A stretch of 64,000 nucleotides of DNA from Sporosarcina sp. BI001-red (GCF_003384035.1 NZ_QQAK01000014.1:124001-188000); one strand, 5' to 3'. Shown: positions 53,624 to 62,374, counted from the first letter of the stretch. The notes: generated from the letters alone by a model not told the origin. A program made the numbers and translations.

Positions 53624-54325
53624 TCAATCGCGTGTTATCTCATTATAAGAATCAGACTCAAGCTGGATATTCAATTGAACAGAGTCGGGAACAATTAAAT
53701 ACACCTTCATAGAACGCATGGAGTAGCCGTTATAATACTCTAAAGTTTGTTGATTCGTAAATTGACTAATGACGTTCGAATCATGAAAGGATGTAAACAC
53801 TAGTTTTTGTGTCGGTTGCATTGGCACATTCACTTCATCATCCGTCCATTTGGGAAGATTCACTTGCACATAGTTAGAGATATCATACCCATTGGAGTCT
53901 TCTCCGTTGATTAAGCTCGGTCGGTATACCCTCTCGATCACCTGATTCCCCCCGTTCTTTGACCGCTCAATATAGTAATGCAAGTTATAGCCATAATCAG
54001 ATTGCTTAATTGTCAGCGATCCTTTCACTTCATGCAGTCGTTCAATAAGCAACTCCTCTTCAGGAATCGGTTTTCCGGTAATTATTGCCCTATCTACATC
54101 AAATTCCTGCTGAGAAGCTGATACTCTTTTAAGATCCGGTCTGTTCTGAGTTTGCGCCATCAGTTCTGAAACAATTAGAATGACTATCAATAATGCGATA
54201 TAACTGCCCATGAATATGAAATGAGTTGTTCTACTAAAACCAAGTCGTGTACCCCTCTTCATTTTCCAGATGACAATCGCGATGGAACTGGCTAGTAGCG
54301 TTATGATTACTGTGCCTAACATCAT
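53624..54325 (-). CDS. Membrane protein of the ABC operon, unknown function
   Basis: A 233-residue protein with two N-terminal helices (about 3-20 and 36-56) and a predicted extracellular domain of about 170 residues (ELLIERLHEVKGSLTIKQ, VYRPSLINGEDSNGYDISNY). I do not recognise the family. ATG 54325 follows GAGGTG and overlaps the permease stop (ATGA). It is the last gene of a GntR-ATPase-permease operon and could be an accessory or sensor subunit. Confidence 0.75.
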   Translation of the reverse strand: MMLGTVIITLLASSIAIVIWKMKRGTRLGFSRTTHFIFMGSYIALLIVILIVSELMAQTQNRPDLKRVSASQQEFDVDRAIITGKPIPEEELLIERLHEVKGSLTIKQSDYGYNLHYYIERSKNGGNQVIERVYRPSLINGEDSNGYDISNYVQVNLPKWTDDEVNVPMQPTQKLVFTSFHDSNVISQFTNQQTLEYYNGYSMRSMKVYLIVPDSVQLNIQLESDSYNEITRD

Positions 54326-55065
54326 GATACCTTCACCTCAATCCGTTTGGATATCACTAAACTAAGTGCTGCCATCAGAACAGCCGTGACGCCTGCCTTA
54401 CCGAGAAACAACAGGATCGAATGCTCATTATAGAAGAAATCGATGACATCTCCTAACCAATTTGACGGCGTTGTTGACTGTGATACAGCAAACCATAGCA
54501 AAATAAAGGGTAAAATAAGTAAGCGATTCCTCTGAATAATTATGAAAATTGTATAGACAATCATCATGGTTAAGAACGTGTAGACTGCCATTGCTAAAAC
54601 CCTTGTGAAAAACTGATACGGTTCTGAAAAGAGTCCTGCTGTTTCAGTAATAAGTTGCACATCTTGCAACTGGGCTAGCAATTTCACAAAGCCACCTGAC
54701 AAAACAGTCGTGATCCCTGCAATTAAAGAAGCGAAACCAAATAGACAAAAATTCGCAAGGTTTTCAGTAAGTGGCGTTGCAACATATAAGTATGCTGCAT
54801 TTCGCTGTCCTGGCGTCGTCATTAAAAACCCAAAGACCATTGCCCAGAAGAACGTCAACCCCATAACGCCATCTGTAGAAATTGAATTCCATTCTAATTC
54901 AAATGAGCCGGTCCCCATTTCAGATGTCATGGCAGCTCCATTCATCAAAACCATCGAAATAATTTGCAATACAAATAACACAGTAAACACTGCAGCGTTA
55001 CTTCTCAACTTATACAAAAACTGTTGTTTCACAACTTCCCACGCCGTTCTATGCGTCAAAGACAT
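54322..55065 (-). CDS. ABC transporter permease-like membrane protein
   Basis: A protein of about 247 residues with six hydrophobic helices, no catalytic motif, typical of ABC-2-type permeases in YtrA-regulated operons. ATG 55065 has AGGAGGG 8 nt upstream, and the gene overlaps the end of the ATPase gene by 17 bp. The substrate is unknown; related systems respond to cell-wall antibiotics. Confidence 0.82.
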   Translation of the reverse strand: MSLTHRTAWEVVKQQFLYKLRSNAAVFTVLFVLQIISMVLMNGAAMTSEMGTGSFELEWNSISTDGVMGLTFFWAMVFGFLMTTPGQRNAAYLYVATPLTENLANFCLFGFASLIAGITTVLSGGFVKLLAQLQDVQLITETAGLFSEPYQFFTRVLAMAVYTFLTMMIVYTIFIIIQRNRLLILPFILLWFAVSQSTTPSNWLGDVIDFFYNEHSILLFLGKAGVTAVLMAALSLVISKRIEVKVS

Positions 55066-55945
55066 CGTCAATCCCTCCTCTCGGTTGTTCCGTCAAAGCT
55101 AAGTACGCATCATTCAAGGTGACCGTTGTGCTTTTGACACCCCGTCGATCGAGCATGCTGCGTTCCGCTTCAGAAAAGTCATTCTCGATAATCCACTCTT
55201 CCTGCAATCCATTTTTAGTTTTCGAAACGACAACTTTCCCTGAAGTCGCAGATCGCAGCTGTGCTTCCGTTCCGCGAATAATCAAGTGTGCCTCTTGCAA
55301 ATCAGAGGTGGAGCCATGATAGCGAATTCGTTTCTGATGAATCACGAGTAAGTCTTCGAGTACATCTTGCATTTCGTTGATATAGTGGCTGGATAGTAAA
55401 ATTGTACGAGGAAACGCAATATAGTCCTTCAATAACGCTCTGTAGAAATCATTACGTGCAGCGGTGTCCATCCCTGTAGTAGGTTCATCGAATATTGTTA
55501 GTGGGCAACGTGCTGCAATTCCGACAATTGCATTGAACGTACTGCGCTTTCCTTTCGATAAAAACCGGTGACGGGTATCTAATGGAATCTCAAAATATTC
55601 CATAAGGCGCAAGGCAAGCCCTTCATCCCAATTTGCGTAAAACCGCTTGAATTCATGCAGCAGTTCTTGCAGTTTCATCGGATCTGGATAGCTCATTGCA
55701 TCGTCGATGTAGATAGAATTAGCAGAGACGAGAAGGCTTCCAAATGGGTTTTCATCGAACACACGTACCTCACCTTCCGTCGTCTTCTGAAACCCTGCAA
55801 TCATTTTAAGCAGCGTAGTTTTTCCCGCACCATTTCTGCCTGCTACTCCCGTGATGACGTTCTCGTTTATTGAAAACGTGACGTCCATAAGTGCCGGAAT
55901 TCGTGAGAACTTCTTATGAACTTGATTTAATGTAATCACTGTCAT
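55049..55945 (-). CDS. ABC transporter ATP-binding protein (YtrB-like)
   Basis: A 298-residue ATPase: Walker A GRNGAGKTT at about 36-43, a degenerate signature LSKGKRSTFNAIVGIAAR of the type seen in YtrB/GntR-linked exporters, Walker B CPLTIFDEPTTGMD and the switch His in SSHYINEM. ATG follows GGGGGA. It overlaps the GntR gene by 4 bp, giving the classic repressor-ATPase-permease layout. Confidence 0.93.
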   Translation of the reverse strand: MTVITLNQVHKKFSRIPALMDVTFSINENVITGVAGRNGAGKTTLLKMIAGFQKTTEGEVRVFDENPFGSLLVSANSIYIDDAMSYPDPMKLQELLHEFKRFYANWDEGLALRLMEYFEIPLDTRHRFLSKGKRSTFNAIVGIAARCPLTIFDEPTTGMDTAARNDFYRALLKDYIAFPRTILLSSHYINEMQDVLEDLLVIHQKRIRYHGSTSDLQEAHLIIRGTEAQLRSATSGKVVVSKTKNGLQEEWIIENDFSEAERSMLDRRGVKSTTVTLNDAYLALTEQPRGGIDDVFDA

Positions 55946-56325
55946 GTTGGATCCCCCTTTCTATGTTTTCTCTCTGCGTCAATCATCATATCTAGTTCGT
56001 TTTTATGGACTCCAAGCAAGTCGGCTTCATGCAGCAAATCTCGTACAAGCTTACTGAGTGTTTGTTCTTTTCGTTTAGCTCTTAGTTTTTGCTGAGCATC
56101 CAGAGACACGAACGTCCCTAGACCTCTTTTTTTGTAGACAAGACCTGCTTCTAACAAAATAGTGAGCCCCTTTCCCGCAGTTGCAGGGTTGATGGTGAAG
56201 AGTTCAGCAAGCTGATATTGCGAATAGACTTTCTCATCCGCCTGCAGTGTGCCATCAATGATTGCATTCTCCAGCCAATCTGCAATTTGTATATAAATCG
56301 GCTTTTCCCCATCTACTTCATGCAA
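55942..56325 (-). CDS. GntR-family regulator (YtrA subfamily)
   Basis: A 127-residue repressor with an N-terminal winged helix (KPIYIQIADWLENAIIDGTL, then YSQYQLAELFTINPATAGKG) and only a short helical C-terminus, as in the YtrA subfamily. TTG 56325 has AAGGA about 10 nt upstream; the upstream frame has no conserved sequence. It is first in its operon and has a palindromic operator overlapping its promoter. Confidence 0.9.
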   Translation of the reverse strand: MHEVDGEKPIYIQIADWLENAIIDGTLQADEKVYSQYQLAELFTINPATAGKGLTILLEAGLVYKKRGLGTFVSLDAQQKLRAKRKEQTLSKLVRDLLHEADLLGVHKNELDMMIDAERKHRKGDPT

Positions 56326-56350
56326 AATTATCACTTCCTTTCTGGTACAT

Positions 56351-56400
56351 AGTGCATTACTGTTGTAATGTACTATACATCTTAAAATAGATAATTGCAA
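56351..56400 (-). promoter_or_regulatory. Promoter and GntR operator of the ABC operon
   Basis: On the minus strand TTGCAA (56395-56400), 17-bp spacer, TATAGT (56372-56377). The inverted repeat AGTGCATTAC-TGTT-GTAATGTACT (56351-56374) begins at the -10 box, an ideal place for autorepression by the GntR protein. Confidence 0.8.
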
Positions 56401-56487
56401 CAACAAATAAGCATCCCTATAAGAAGGCATGCTTTTTGTGGTGCTCTTATTTTGTAATTACGATTGTCCATCTTGTCTAGATGTGAA

Positions 56488-56817
56488 TTACGCTAGCATC
56501 TTACGACAAGCATCCGCACATTTCTTACATGCTTCCGCACAACGTTGACAGTGATCGTGGTCATGCTTACCGCACTCTTCTGAACAATGGTCACAAATAT
56601 ACGCACATAACTGACATATTTCTTTCGCAAATGGACTGTTGCGTGTCATCGCTTGAACTGCGAGAGTGCAAATATCTGCGCATTCCCGATCCAGACGAAT
56701 GCATTCAGCCATCATTTTTACGTCATCTTCTTTTAGGCAAGCGTCAAAGCAATTGTTACACGCCTCTAGACATTCCATACATGCCTTTAAGCATTCATCG
56801 TACTGTTGAGAGGTCAT
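56488..56817 (-). CDS. Cysteine-rich four-helix-bundle copper-binding protein
   Basis: A 109-residue protein with 19 cysteines, mostly in CxxC/CxxxC spacing (CMECLEACNNCFDAC; CQLCAYICDHCSEEC; CQRCAEACKKCADAC), and a His/Asp-rich turn (HDHDHC). This matches the Csp/YhjQ family of cytosolic copper-storing or ferredoxin-like bundle proteins. No signal peptide. Promoter and metal operator were not identified. It is monocistronic. Confidence 0.9.
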   Translation of the reverse strand: MTSQQYDECLKACMECLEACNNCFDACLKEDDVKMMAECIRLDRECADICTLAVQAMTRNSPFAKEICQLCAYICDHCSEECGKHDHDHCQRCAEACKKCADACRKMLA

Positions 56818-57262
56818 ACGAATTCCCCCTTAAATAAGTTAGGCAAACAATGGCGGACACATGCTCCGTCTAGTGAGGATGGAAGTGATATGCGCCCACT
56901 GCCTGCCCTTTGAGTACTACTCCTTTTTATGTTCCCCACCTGATTCAATGAAAACATATTTTTTAAAATCCTTATATCTAAATGTTCTATTGATACATAA
57001 AACACAAGTTTTCTTGAAAAACCCCTTAACCAGACTGTATTGTTTTCGACTAATATCCTCATTTCACGATATCTTTGCCCCCAGGGATGGTCCGTCCTGA
57101 AATAAGTTAAGCTAAGCGCCCTCTAAACAATCCCCTAATAGTGTTGATTTACCTGATTGATGATCTGATTTGTTAACAAAACTCTTCTATTTAAACTATA
57201 CACGTACACAAATTGTGGCAAGCTCCTCTACTTCATACGCAACCAGAATACGGTACTTGCTG
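56818..57262. other. Gap of about 445 bp without a recognised gene
   Basis: The part next to the copper-protein gene (about 56845-56915) is GC-richer and contains an imperfect inverted repeat, ATGCGCCCACTG against GGCGGACACAT. The remainder is AT-rich with no supported reading frame. A short stretch near 57085-57110 (TGGTCCGTCCTGAAATAAG) reminded me of insertion-sequence ends, but no transposase remnant was found. Confidence 0.4.
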
Positions 57263-57478
57263 TTAGTCTTTGTTAACCCGATGTTCCGAGCGAGCTACCC
57301 CACCCTTTTGTCCGATTTCTTCGTAGAATTCTTTGCCATGAGTTTGCGCGGTAGCTTCTCCACCCTTTTTACCAATTTCTTGATAAAATTCTTTATCATG
57401 CTTCTTTGCAGTCGCCTTGCCACCCATACGCCCTGCTTCTTCTCTCGTCATTTTTTCCTTATTCTCTTGGTTAGTCAT
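57263..57478 (-). CDS. KGG-repeat stress protein (GsiB/YciG type)
   Basis: A 71-residue hydrophilic protein made of three tandem units of about 20 residues, each with GRMGGKA, GKKGGEA or GQKGGVA followed by an H(D/G)KEFY(Q/E)EIG segment. Such LEA-like KGG proteins are induced by general stress or glucose starvation in Bacillales. AGGAGG lies 7 nt before the ATG. No sigma-B promoter was verified. Confidence 0.9.
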   Translation of the reverse strand: MTNQENKEKMTREEAGRMGGKATAKKHDKEFYQEIGKKGGEATAQTHGKEFYEEIGQKGGVARSEHRVNKD

Positions 57479-57617
57479 CTTCAGTCCTCCTACCGTAATA
57501 GTTCTGTTTATAGTTACTCACTATATTCCCAGTTCTAGTCATAACAAACTTGTGTAATCGCTATTCGACTACTGTACGAATTTCTTTTTCAGTGCTAAAC
57601 TGAATTGCGTTCAAAAT

Positions 57618-57656
57618 ACGTGGTTCGAAATCCTCCCACGAAAAAAAACTAAGGAG
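57618..57656 (+). ncRNA. preQ1-I riboswitch controlling queT
   Basis: A short P1 stem (CGTGG/CCACG) closes a 12-nt loop TTCGAAATCCTC, followed by an A-rich tail and CTAAGGAG. Length, loop size and tail match the preQ1 class I aptamer of the B. subtilis queC leader. The pseudoknot strand runs into the AAGGAG ribosome binding site of queT, so ligand binding should block translation. Confidence 0.92.
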
Positions 57657-57662
57657 CTTATA

Positions 57663-58148
57663 ATGAAAACAAAAACACTAGCAATAAGCGGTATCATTGG
57701 CGCACTTTATGTCGCCGTTATGATTGTCCTTGCACCATTCGGCTTTACGAACATTCAATTCCGTCTAGCGGAAATTTTTAATCACCTGGTTGTCTTCAAT
57801 AAAAAATATTTCGCAGGCATCGTCATCGGTGTTTTTGTGTCGAACTTACTATTATCGGAAGTCGGCCCCATCGACCTTCTATTTGGGGTCGGCCATACGA
57901 TTATCTCGTTAAGTATCACAGTTTTTCTTGTTAGGAAAATCTCGAGTCCCGTGAAACGTATGATGGTCAATACGGCAGTCTTTACAACAACGATGTGCAT
58001 CATTTCTTGGCAACTGCATTTAGTGTTTGGCCTCCCATTCTGGATTACGTGGGGTTTTCTTGCTATCAGTGAATTTATTGTCATGGCAATCGGAATTCCA
58101 CTCATGTATGCACTCAACAAACGGTTATCACTCGCAAAATTGATTTGA
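57663..58148 (+). CDS. queT: QueT-family queuosine precursor transporter
   Basis: A 161-residue integral membrane protein with five or six helices, the substrate-binding (S) component of an ECF transporter for preQ0/preQ1 or queuine. Motifs: MIVLAPFGFTNIQFRLAEIF and GPIDLLFGVGHT. The preQ1-I riboswitch directly upstream confirms the ligand class. The ECF energy module is not encoded nearby. Confidence 0.95.
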   Translation: MKTKTLAISGIIGALYVAVMIVLAPFGFTNIQFRLAEIFNHLVVFNKKYFAGIVIGVFVSNLLLSEVGPIDLLFGVGHTIISLSITVFLVRKISSPVKRMMVNTAVFTTTMCIISWQLHLVFGLPFWITWGFLAISEFIVMAIGIPLMYALNKRLSLAKLI

Positions 58149-58161
58149 CGGAGGGTGAAGT

Positions 58162-58392
58162 ATGTATCTGACCATTGAAGAAACGGCTGCCAAACTAGGA
58201 ATGCCCGTTGAACAAGTCCGACAATATGTGTTGGACAAGCGAATTCGTTCCGTCCACGACGGTACGCAGTTTTTGATAAATGAGGGTCAATTCGGTCTAT
58301 ACTTCGAACAATTAGAACAACTTAAGCAACAAATCGACGAGTGGCGAAGTGAACCGATACCGCCCGATCGTGATATTAAAGATGAAGATTGA
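58162..58392 (+). CDS. Small excisionase/MerR-type HTH protein
   Basis: A 76-residue protein with an N-terminal helix-turn-helix of the excisionase-like class (YLTIEETAAKLGMPVEQVRQ, then YVLDKRIRSVHDGTQFLI) and a helical tail. GGAGGGTG precedes the ATG. It lies 13 bp after queT and shares the terminator at 58396, so it should be under the same riboswitch. Its target is unknown. Confidence 0.8.
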   Translation: MYLTIEETAAKLGMPVEQVRQYVLDKRIRSVHDGTQFLINEGQFGLYFEQLEQLKQQIDEWRSEPIPPDRDIKDED

Positions 58393-58395
58393 AAA

Positions 58396-58438
58396 ATTGC
58401 GGAGTTATCAGGCATGCTGATGATTCCGCAGTTTTTTT
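58396..58438 (+). terminator. Terminator of the queT operon
   Basis: A long hairpin (GCGGA-ATCA / TGAT-TCCGC) followed by seven T. Confidence 0.9.
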
Positions 58439-58674
58439 GTGGGGATGTTGTGAGGTTTATGAGCATTCTTCTAGTATTCAAATAACTTACACATCAATTC
58501 CTCCTAATGAACGATATGGTGTCGCACCATTTTCCGTAGTAAATGCTTCGCTAGGCGAAGCACACCAATTAAATCTTTATTGTGATTTGTGAAAGACACC
58601 TTTTACGAAATCTAAGGAGTGGTTGGATAAGATACTGTTCGCGGCAGAGATAGTCGTATGAGCATTTCGGAGAT

Positions 58675-58966
58675 TTTATGAGCACTTCCCTCTCGGTATG
58701 ATCACTTTTCTTGGTTTATGAGCACTTCCCTCTCGGTATGATCACTTTTCTTGGTTTATGAGCACTTCCCTCTTGTTATGATCACTTTTCCTGATTTATG
58801 AGCACTTCACTCTCGTTATGATCACTTTTCCTGATTTGTGAGCATTTCCCTCTCGTTATGATCACTTTTCCTGGTTTATGAGCACTTCCCTCTTGTTATG
58901 ATCACTTTTCCTGGTTTATGAGCACTTTCCTCTCGTTATGATCACTTTTCCAGATTTATGAGCACA
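58675..58966 (+). repeat. Dispersed 40-bp repeat array, locus 4
   Basis: Seven full 40-bp units start at 58675, 58715, 58755, 58795, 58835, 58875 and 58915, with a partial eighth. Each unit combines TTTATGAGCACTTCCC with TTATGATCACTTTTCC, 20 bp apart. A stray half-unit TTTATGAGCATTC lies at about 58455. The remaining sequence of 58439-59102 contains no supported gene. Confidence 0.93.
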
Positions 58967-59102
58967 GCAATGAAATTTAATGCCATATGGGGAACATTAT
59001 TTTCACAAGACGCTCTCATTTAAGTATATCCTCATTGAATACTGTAAATAATAGAAACAATCCATCAGCTTAGAATTCCCTTGAAGGGCGCTGGCTATAC
59101 GG

Positions 59103-59131
59103 TTGCACTTCTTCAAAATCAATAGTATAGT
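59103..59131 (+). promoter_or_regulatory. Promoter of the BCCT gene
   Basis: TTGCAC (59103-59108), 17-bp spacer, TATAGT (59126-59131), about 40 bp before the start codon. Confidence 0.75.
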
Positions 59132-59172
59132 GGTAAACTGCTTGTGAAAACTATCGTCACTAAGGGGGAACC

Positions 59173-60672
59173 ATGAGAAAAATATCAAATGTCTTTTATA
59201 TAACGATTGGTCTAATCATCTTGGCCGTTGGCTACGGAGTCATTGATCCAGAGCGGTTTGAAGCGGGAACTGGTATCGTGAAAAACTTCGTGTCCACTGC
59301 ATTCGGTTGGTACTACATGTTATTAATGACGCTATTAGTTGGCGTCAGTATCTACTTAATCTTCAGTCCTTATGGCAAAATTCGACTGGGGAAAGACACG
59401 GATCGTCCACAATTCTCTACAATCACATGGATTGCCATGCTGTTTTCAGCTGGAATGGGAATCGGACTCGTCTTTTATGGCGCTGCAGAACCACTTTCAC
59501 ATTTCGCCGTAAACCCTGCAACTGCAGAGCCTGGGACGAATGCAGCCTTCAGAGAATCCATGCGTCAAACTTTCCTTCACTATGGAATCCACATTTGGGC
59601 TTTATACGGAGTCGTCGCGCTATGCTTAGCGTACTTCCAATTCCGTAAAGGGGAACCAGGATTAATTTCAGCAACACTGAAGCCGATATTTGGCAACAAA
59701 ATGAAAGGGCCTTGGGGAACCATGATCGATGTTCTCGCAGTCTTTGCAACGTCATTCGGCGTAGCCACATCTCTCGGCTTCGGCGCTGTTCAAATTAATG
59801 CCGGCCTGAACTATCTGTTCGGGTTTGAAATCGGCATACGGTCCCAATTCATTATTATTTCCGTCGTTACCGTTCTGTTCATCATGTCAGCATGGTCTGG
59901 ACTCAGCAAAGGAATTCGCTATTTGTCGAATACAAACCTTGTCTTAGCCCTCGCCTTACTTGGCTTTATGCTTATATTAGGTCCGACATTGCTCATTATG
60001 AACATCTTTACAGATTCAGTGGGAGGCTATGTGTCTCATTTCATCGATTTGAGTTTGAGTACCGCTCCACTGAATGCAGGGAATCGGGAATGGCTCGATA
60101 CTTGGACAATTTTCTACTGGGCATGGTGGATTTCTTGGGCTCCATTCGTTAGTATGTTCATCGCTCGTGTTTCAAAAGGACGCACAATCCGGGAATTCAT
60201 GGTGGGCGTATTACTCGCACCAAGTATTCTTAGTTTCATTTGGTTCTCGGCGTTTGGTACGACTGCGATTGAAATTCAAAAGTCAGGTGCTGCAGATCTT
60301 GCATCTGTTGGTACTGAACTTGTAGTTTTCGAGATGTTTAGCCAATTACCTTGGGCTACACTAACATCTGCGTTCGCCATCTTACTGATTACGTCGTTCT
60401 TCATCACTTCGGCGGATTCGGCAACATTCGTACTCGGGATGCAGTCGACATACGGCTCGTTAACCCCACCTAACAGTGTGAAGATGATATGGGGATTAAT
60501 CCAATCGGGAATTGCGGTTATTTTACTATCTGTTGGTGGTCTTTCCGCCTTGCAGAATACGATTATTATCGCTGCTCTGCCATTCTCGTTCATCATCCTC
60601 TTTATGGTCGCGGCCCTTTTTAAAGAGTTGCAAAAAGAGACGAAACATGACAAACATGCCAGACATAAATAA
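59173..60672 (+). CDS. BCCT-family transporter (glycine betaine/choline/carnitine)
   Basis: A 499-residue, 12-helix transporter with the BCCT signature in helices 8-9 (TIFYWAWWISWAPFVSMFIA followed by RVSKGRTIREF) and GMGIGLVFYGAAEPLSHF in the N-terminal half. It imports compatible solutes with Na+ or H+. It ends with a short basic tail (KETKHDKHARHK), without the long regulatory C-terminus of BetP. GGGGG precedes the ATG. Similar to OpuD, but the substrate is not determined. Confidence 0.94.
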   Translation: MRKISNVFYITIGLIILAVGYGVIDPERFEAGTGIVKNFVSTAFGWYYMLLMTLLVGVSIYLIFSPYGKIRLGKDTDRPQFSTITWIAMLFSAGMGIGLVFYGAAEPLSHFAVNPATAEPGTNAAFRESMRQTFLHYGIHIWALYGVVALCLAYFQFRKGEPGLISATLKPIFGNKMKGPWGTMIDVLAVFATSFGVATSLGFGAVQINAGLNYLFGFEIGIRSQFIIISVVTVLFIMSAWSGLSKGIRYLSNTNLVLALALLGFMLILGPTLLIMNIFTDSVGGYVSHFIDLSLSTAPLNAGNREWLDTWTIFYWAWWISWAPFVSMFIARVSKGRTIREFMVGVLLAPSILSFIWFSAFGTTAIEIQKSGAADLASVGTELVVFEMFSQLPWATLTSAFAILLITSFFITSADSATFVLGMQSTYGSLTPPNSVKMIWGLIQSGIAVILLSVGGLSALQNTIIIAALPFSFIILFMVAALFKELQKETKHDKHARHK

Positions 60673-60678
60673 GACAAT

Positions 60679-60716
60679 ACAAAAAACCCGAATCCAAATG
60701 AGGATTCGGGTTTTTT
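60679..60716. terminator. Bidirectional terminator between BCCT gene and metY
   Basis: A perfect hairpin (AAAAAACCCGAATCC / GGATTCGGGTTTTTT) with a 6-nt loop between convergent genes. Confidence 0.93.
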
Positions 60717-60721
60717 CGATG

Positions 60722-62011
60722 TTATACGCTTACCGGCGCCGCTTTTTCAATTGCTTGTTTCAAGTCTGCAATGATATCCTCGGCAGATTCAAGACCAACT
60801 GAGAGACGAATGAGTTCCTCGGTAACTCCTGAATTTTTCAAATCTTCACCCGATAGCTGCTGGTGGGTCGTGGAGGCTGGGTGGATAATCAACGACTTTG
60901 CATCCCCAACGTTCGCAACGTGTGACCAGACAGCTACGTTGTCGATCACACGACGTCCTGCATCACGACCTCCTTTAATACCGAATACGATAATGGACCC
61001 TGCTCCGTTTTTCAAATACTTCTTGGCGAGATCTGCTGTTGGATGGTCGTTGAGTCCCGTGTAGGTTAACCATTCAACAGAAGGATGCTCTTTTAAGAAT
61101 TGTGCAACCTTTTGAGCGTTTTCACCATGACGTTGGATTCGCAAATGAAGCGTCTCCAAGCCTTGTAGGAAATTGAACGCACTGTCAGGATCTAGACATG
61201 GGCCGAAATCACGAAGTCCTTGCACACGGAGTTTTGTCGCGAATGCAGCGCCTGCCGTGTCAATGCCGTAGCGTAAGCCGTGATACGTTTCGTCCGGCTC
61301 AGTGAAACCAGGGAATCTACCTTGCGTCCAGTCAAACTTTCCTGCGTCTACCACGACCCCGCCAATCGTTGTTCCATGACCACCAATCCATTTTGTTGCG
61401 GAATGGATGACAACGTCAGCACCGAATTCAATCGGGTTGCATCCGTATGGGGACGCAAACGTATTATCGATCAAAAGTGGAAGACCGTTTTCGTGTGCAA
61501 TGGAAGCGACTTTTTCGATATCTAGTACTTGCAAGCTCGGATTACCGATTGTTTCAGCAAATACACCTTTCGTTTTTTCCGTAATGGCGTTACGGAAGTT
61601 TTCCGGATCAGTTGAGTCGACAAATTTCACAGTGATCCCGTACTTCGGCAACGTTGTAGCAAATAGATTATACGTACCTCCGTATAGGTTTGCTGCTGCA
61701 ATGATTTCGTCACCGGCTTCGGCAATATTCAAAATGGAGAACGCGATTGCCGCCATACCAGATGAGAGTGCAACGGCTGCAGCGCCTCCTTCGAGTAGCG
61801 CGATACGTTCTTCAAATACAGCGACTGTCGGATTCGTAATACGTGTGTAGATGTTACCCGCTTCTTGCAACGCAAAAAGATTTTTGGCATGGTCTGTGTC
61901 ACGAAATACGAATGACGTGGTTCTGTGGATCGGAAGAGCTCGTGATCCTGTAGTTGGATCGGGTTCTTGACCACCGTGCAGCAAAATTGTTTCGGGTTGA
62001 AAATTTGTCAT
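60722..62011 (-). CDS. metY: O-acetylhomoserine sulfhydrylase (MetY-type)
   Basis: A 429-residue PLP enzyme of the Cys/Met metabolism family; Lys 207 (SATKWIGGHGTTIGG) binds PLP. Length about 430 and motifs such as GSRALPIHRTTSFVF favour O-acetylhomoserine (thiol)-lyase over cystathionine synthase. It makes homocysteine from O-acetylhomoserine and sulfide. The SAM-I riboswitch and terminator immediately upstream fit control by methionine status. Confidence 0.93.
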   Translation of the reverse strand: MTNFQPETILLHGGQEPDPTTGSRALPIHRTTSFVFRDTDHAKNLFALQEAGNIYTRITNPTVAVFEERIALLEGGAAAVALSSGMAAIAFSILNIAEAGDEIIAAANLYGGTYNLFATTLPKYGITVKFVDSTDPENFRNAITEKTKGVFAETIGNPSLQVLDIEKVASIAHENGLPLLIDNTFASPYGCNPIEFGADVVIHSATKWIGGHGTTIGGVVVDAGKFDWTQGRFPGFTEPDETYHGLRYGIDTAGAAFATKLRVQGLRDFGPCLDPDSAFNFLQGLETLHLRIQRHGENAQKVAQFLKEHPSVEWLTYTGLNDHPTADLAKKYLKNGAGSIIVFGIKGGRDAGRRVIDNVAVWSHVANVGDAKSLIIHPASTTHQQLSGEDLKNSGVTEELIRLSVGLESAEDIIADLKQAIEKAAPVSV

Positions 62012-62074
62012 TTACATAACCTCCGGAAATTAGATTGATGGAACTGCGCACACCGGACGGGTGATGGGGAAACT

Positions 62075-62238
62075 AAAAAGATCCCCTTCTACCTATAGAA
62101 GAGGATCTGCCATTGCTGGCACTTCCCCTTATCTTTCAGATCTTAAATAGATCTGTAGGAAGTAGCACCTTTGCAAGCTGGTAAGCTTGCCGGTTGCCGG
62201 GCATCGCAGGGCCTAGTCCCTCCGCCGCTCTTGATAAG
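62075..62238 (-). ncRNA. SAM-I riboswitch (S box) with terminator, upstream of metY
   Basis: On the minus strand the aptamer begins CTTATCAAGAG (62228-62238) and P1 closes with GATAAG (62128-62133). The conserved core elements GGAGGGACT, GCCCGGCAACC and AAGGTGCTACTTCC are present in the right order. A terminator hairpin (AGATCC-CTTCTA / TAGAAG-GGATCT plus T run) follows at 62075-62109, so SAM should stop transcription before metY. Confidence 0.96.
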
Positions 62239-62274
62239 AGTTTGTGACTTATTCAGTTTTCCATCTTGGAACTG

Positions 62275-62303
62275 AGTATACGTGGTTGAAAATAGAAAGT
62301 CAA
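62275..62303 (-). promoter_or_regulatory. Promoter of the SAM-I/metY transcript
   Basis: TTGACT (62298-62303), 17-bp spacer, TATACT (62275-62280) on the minus strand, about 37 bp before the aptamer. Confidence 0.85.
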
Positions 62304-62374
62304 CAGTTAAATCAAAATAATTCGATAGTTTGGCAATTTACATAATTACAGGGTTGATTTTCGTTACAGTCGGA

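Noticed and set aside
56814..57062. 82-codon minus-strand frame upstream of the copper-binding type protein
   Set aside because: No ribosome binding site, no recognisable sequence, and it spans a small imperfect palindrome.
57085..57115. Possible insertion-sequence end near TGGTCCGTCCTGAAATAAG
   Set aside because: No transposase remnant, no matching opposite terminal repeat and no target duplication could be found.
58675..58966. CRISPR array or plasmid/phage iteron origin
   Set aside because: Spacers are not unique, there is no replication initiator gene nearby, and copies of the same motif occur at three other intergenic loci.
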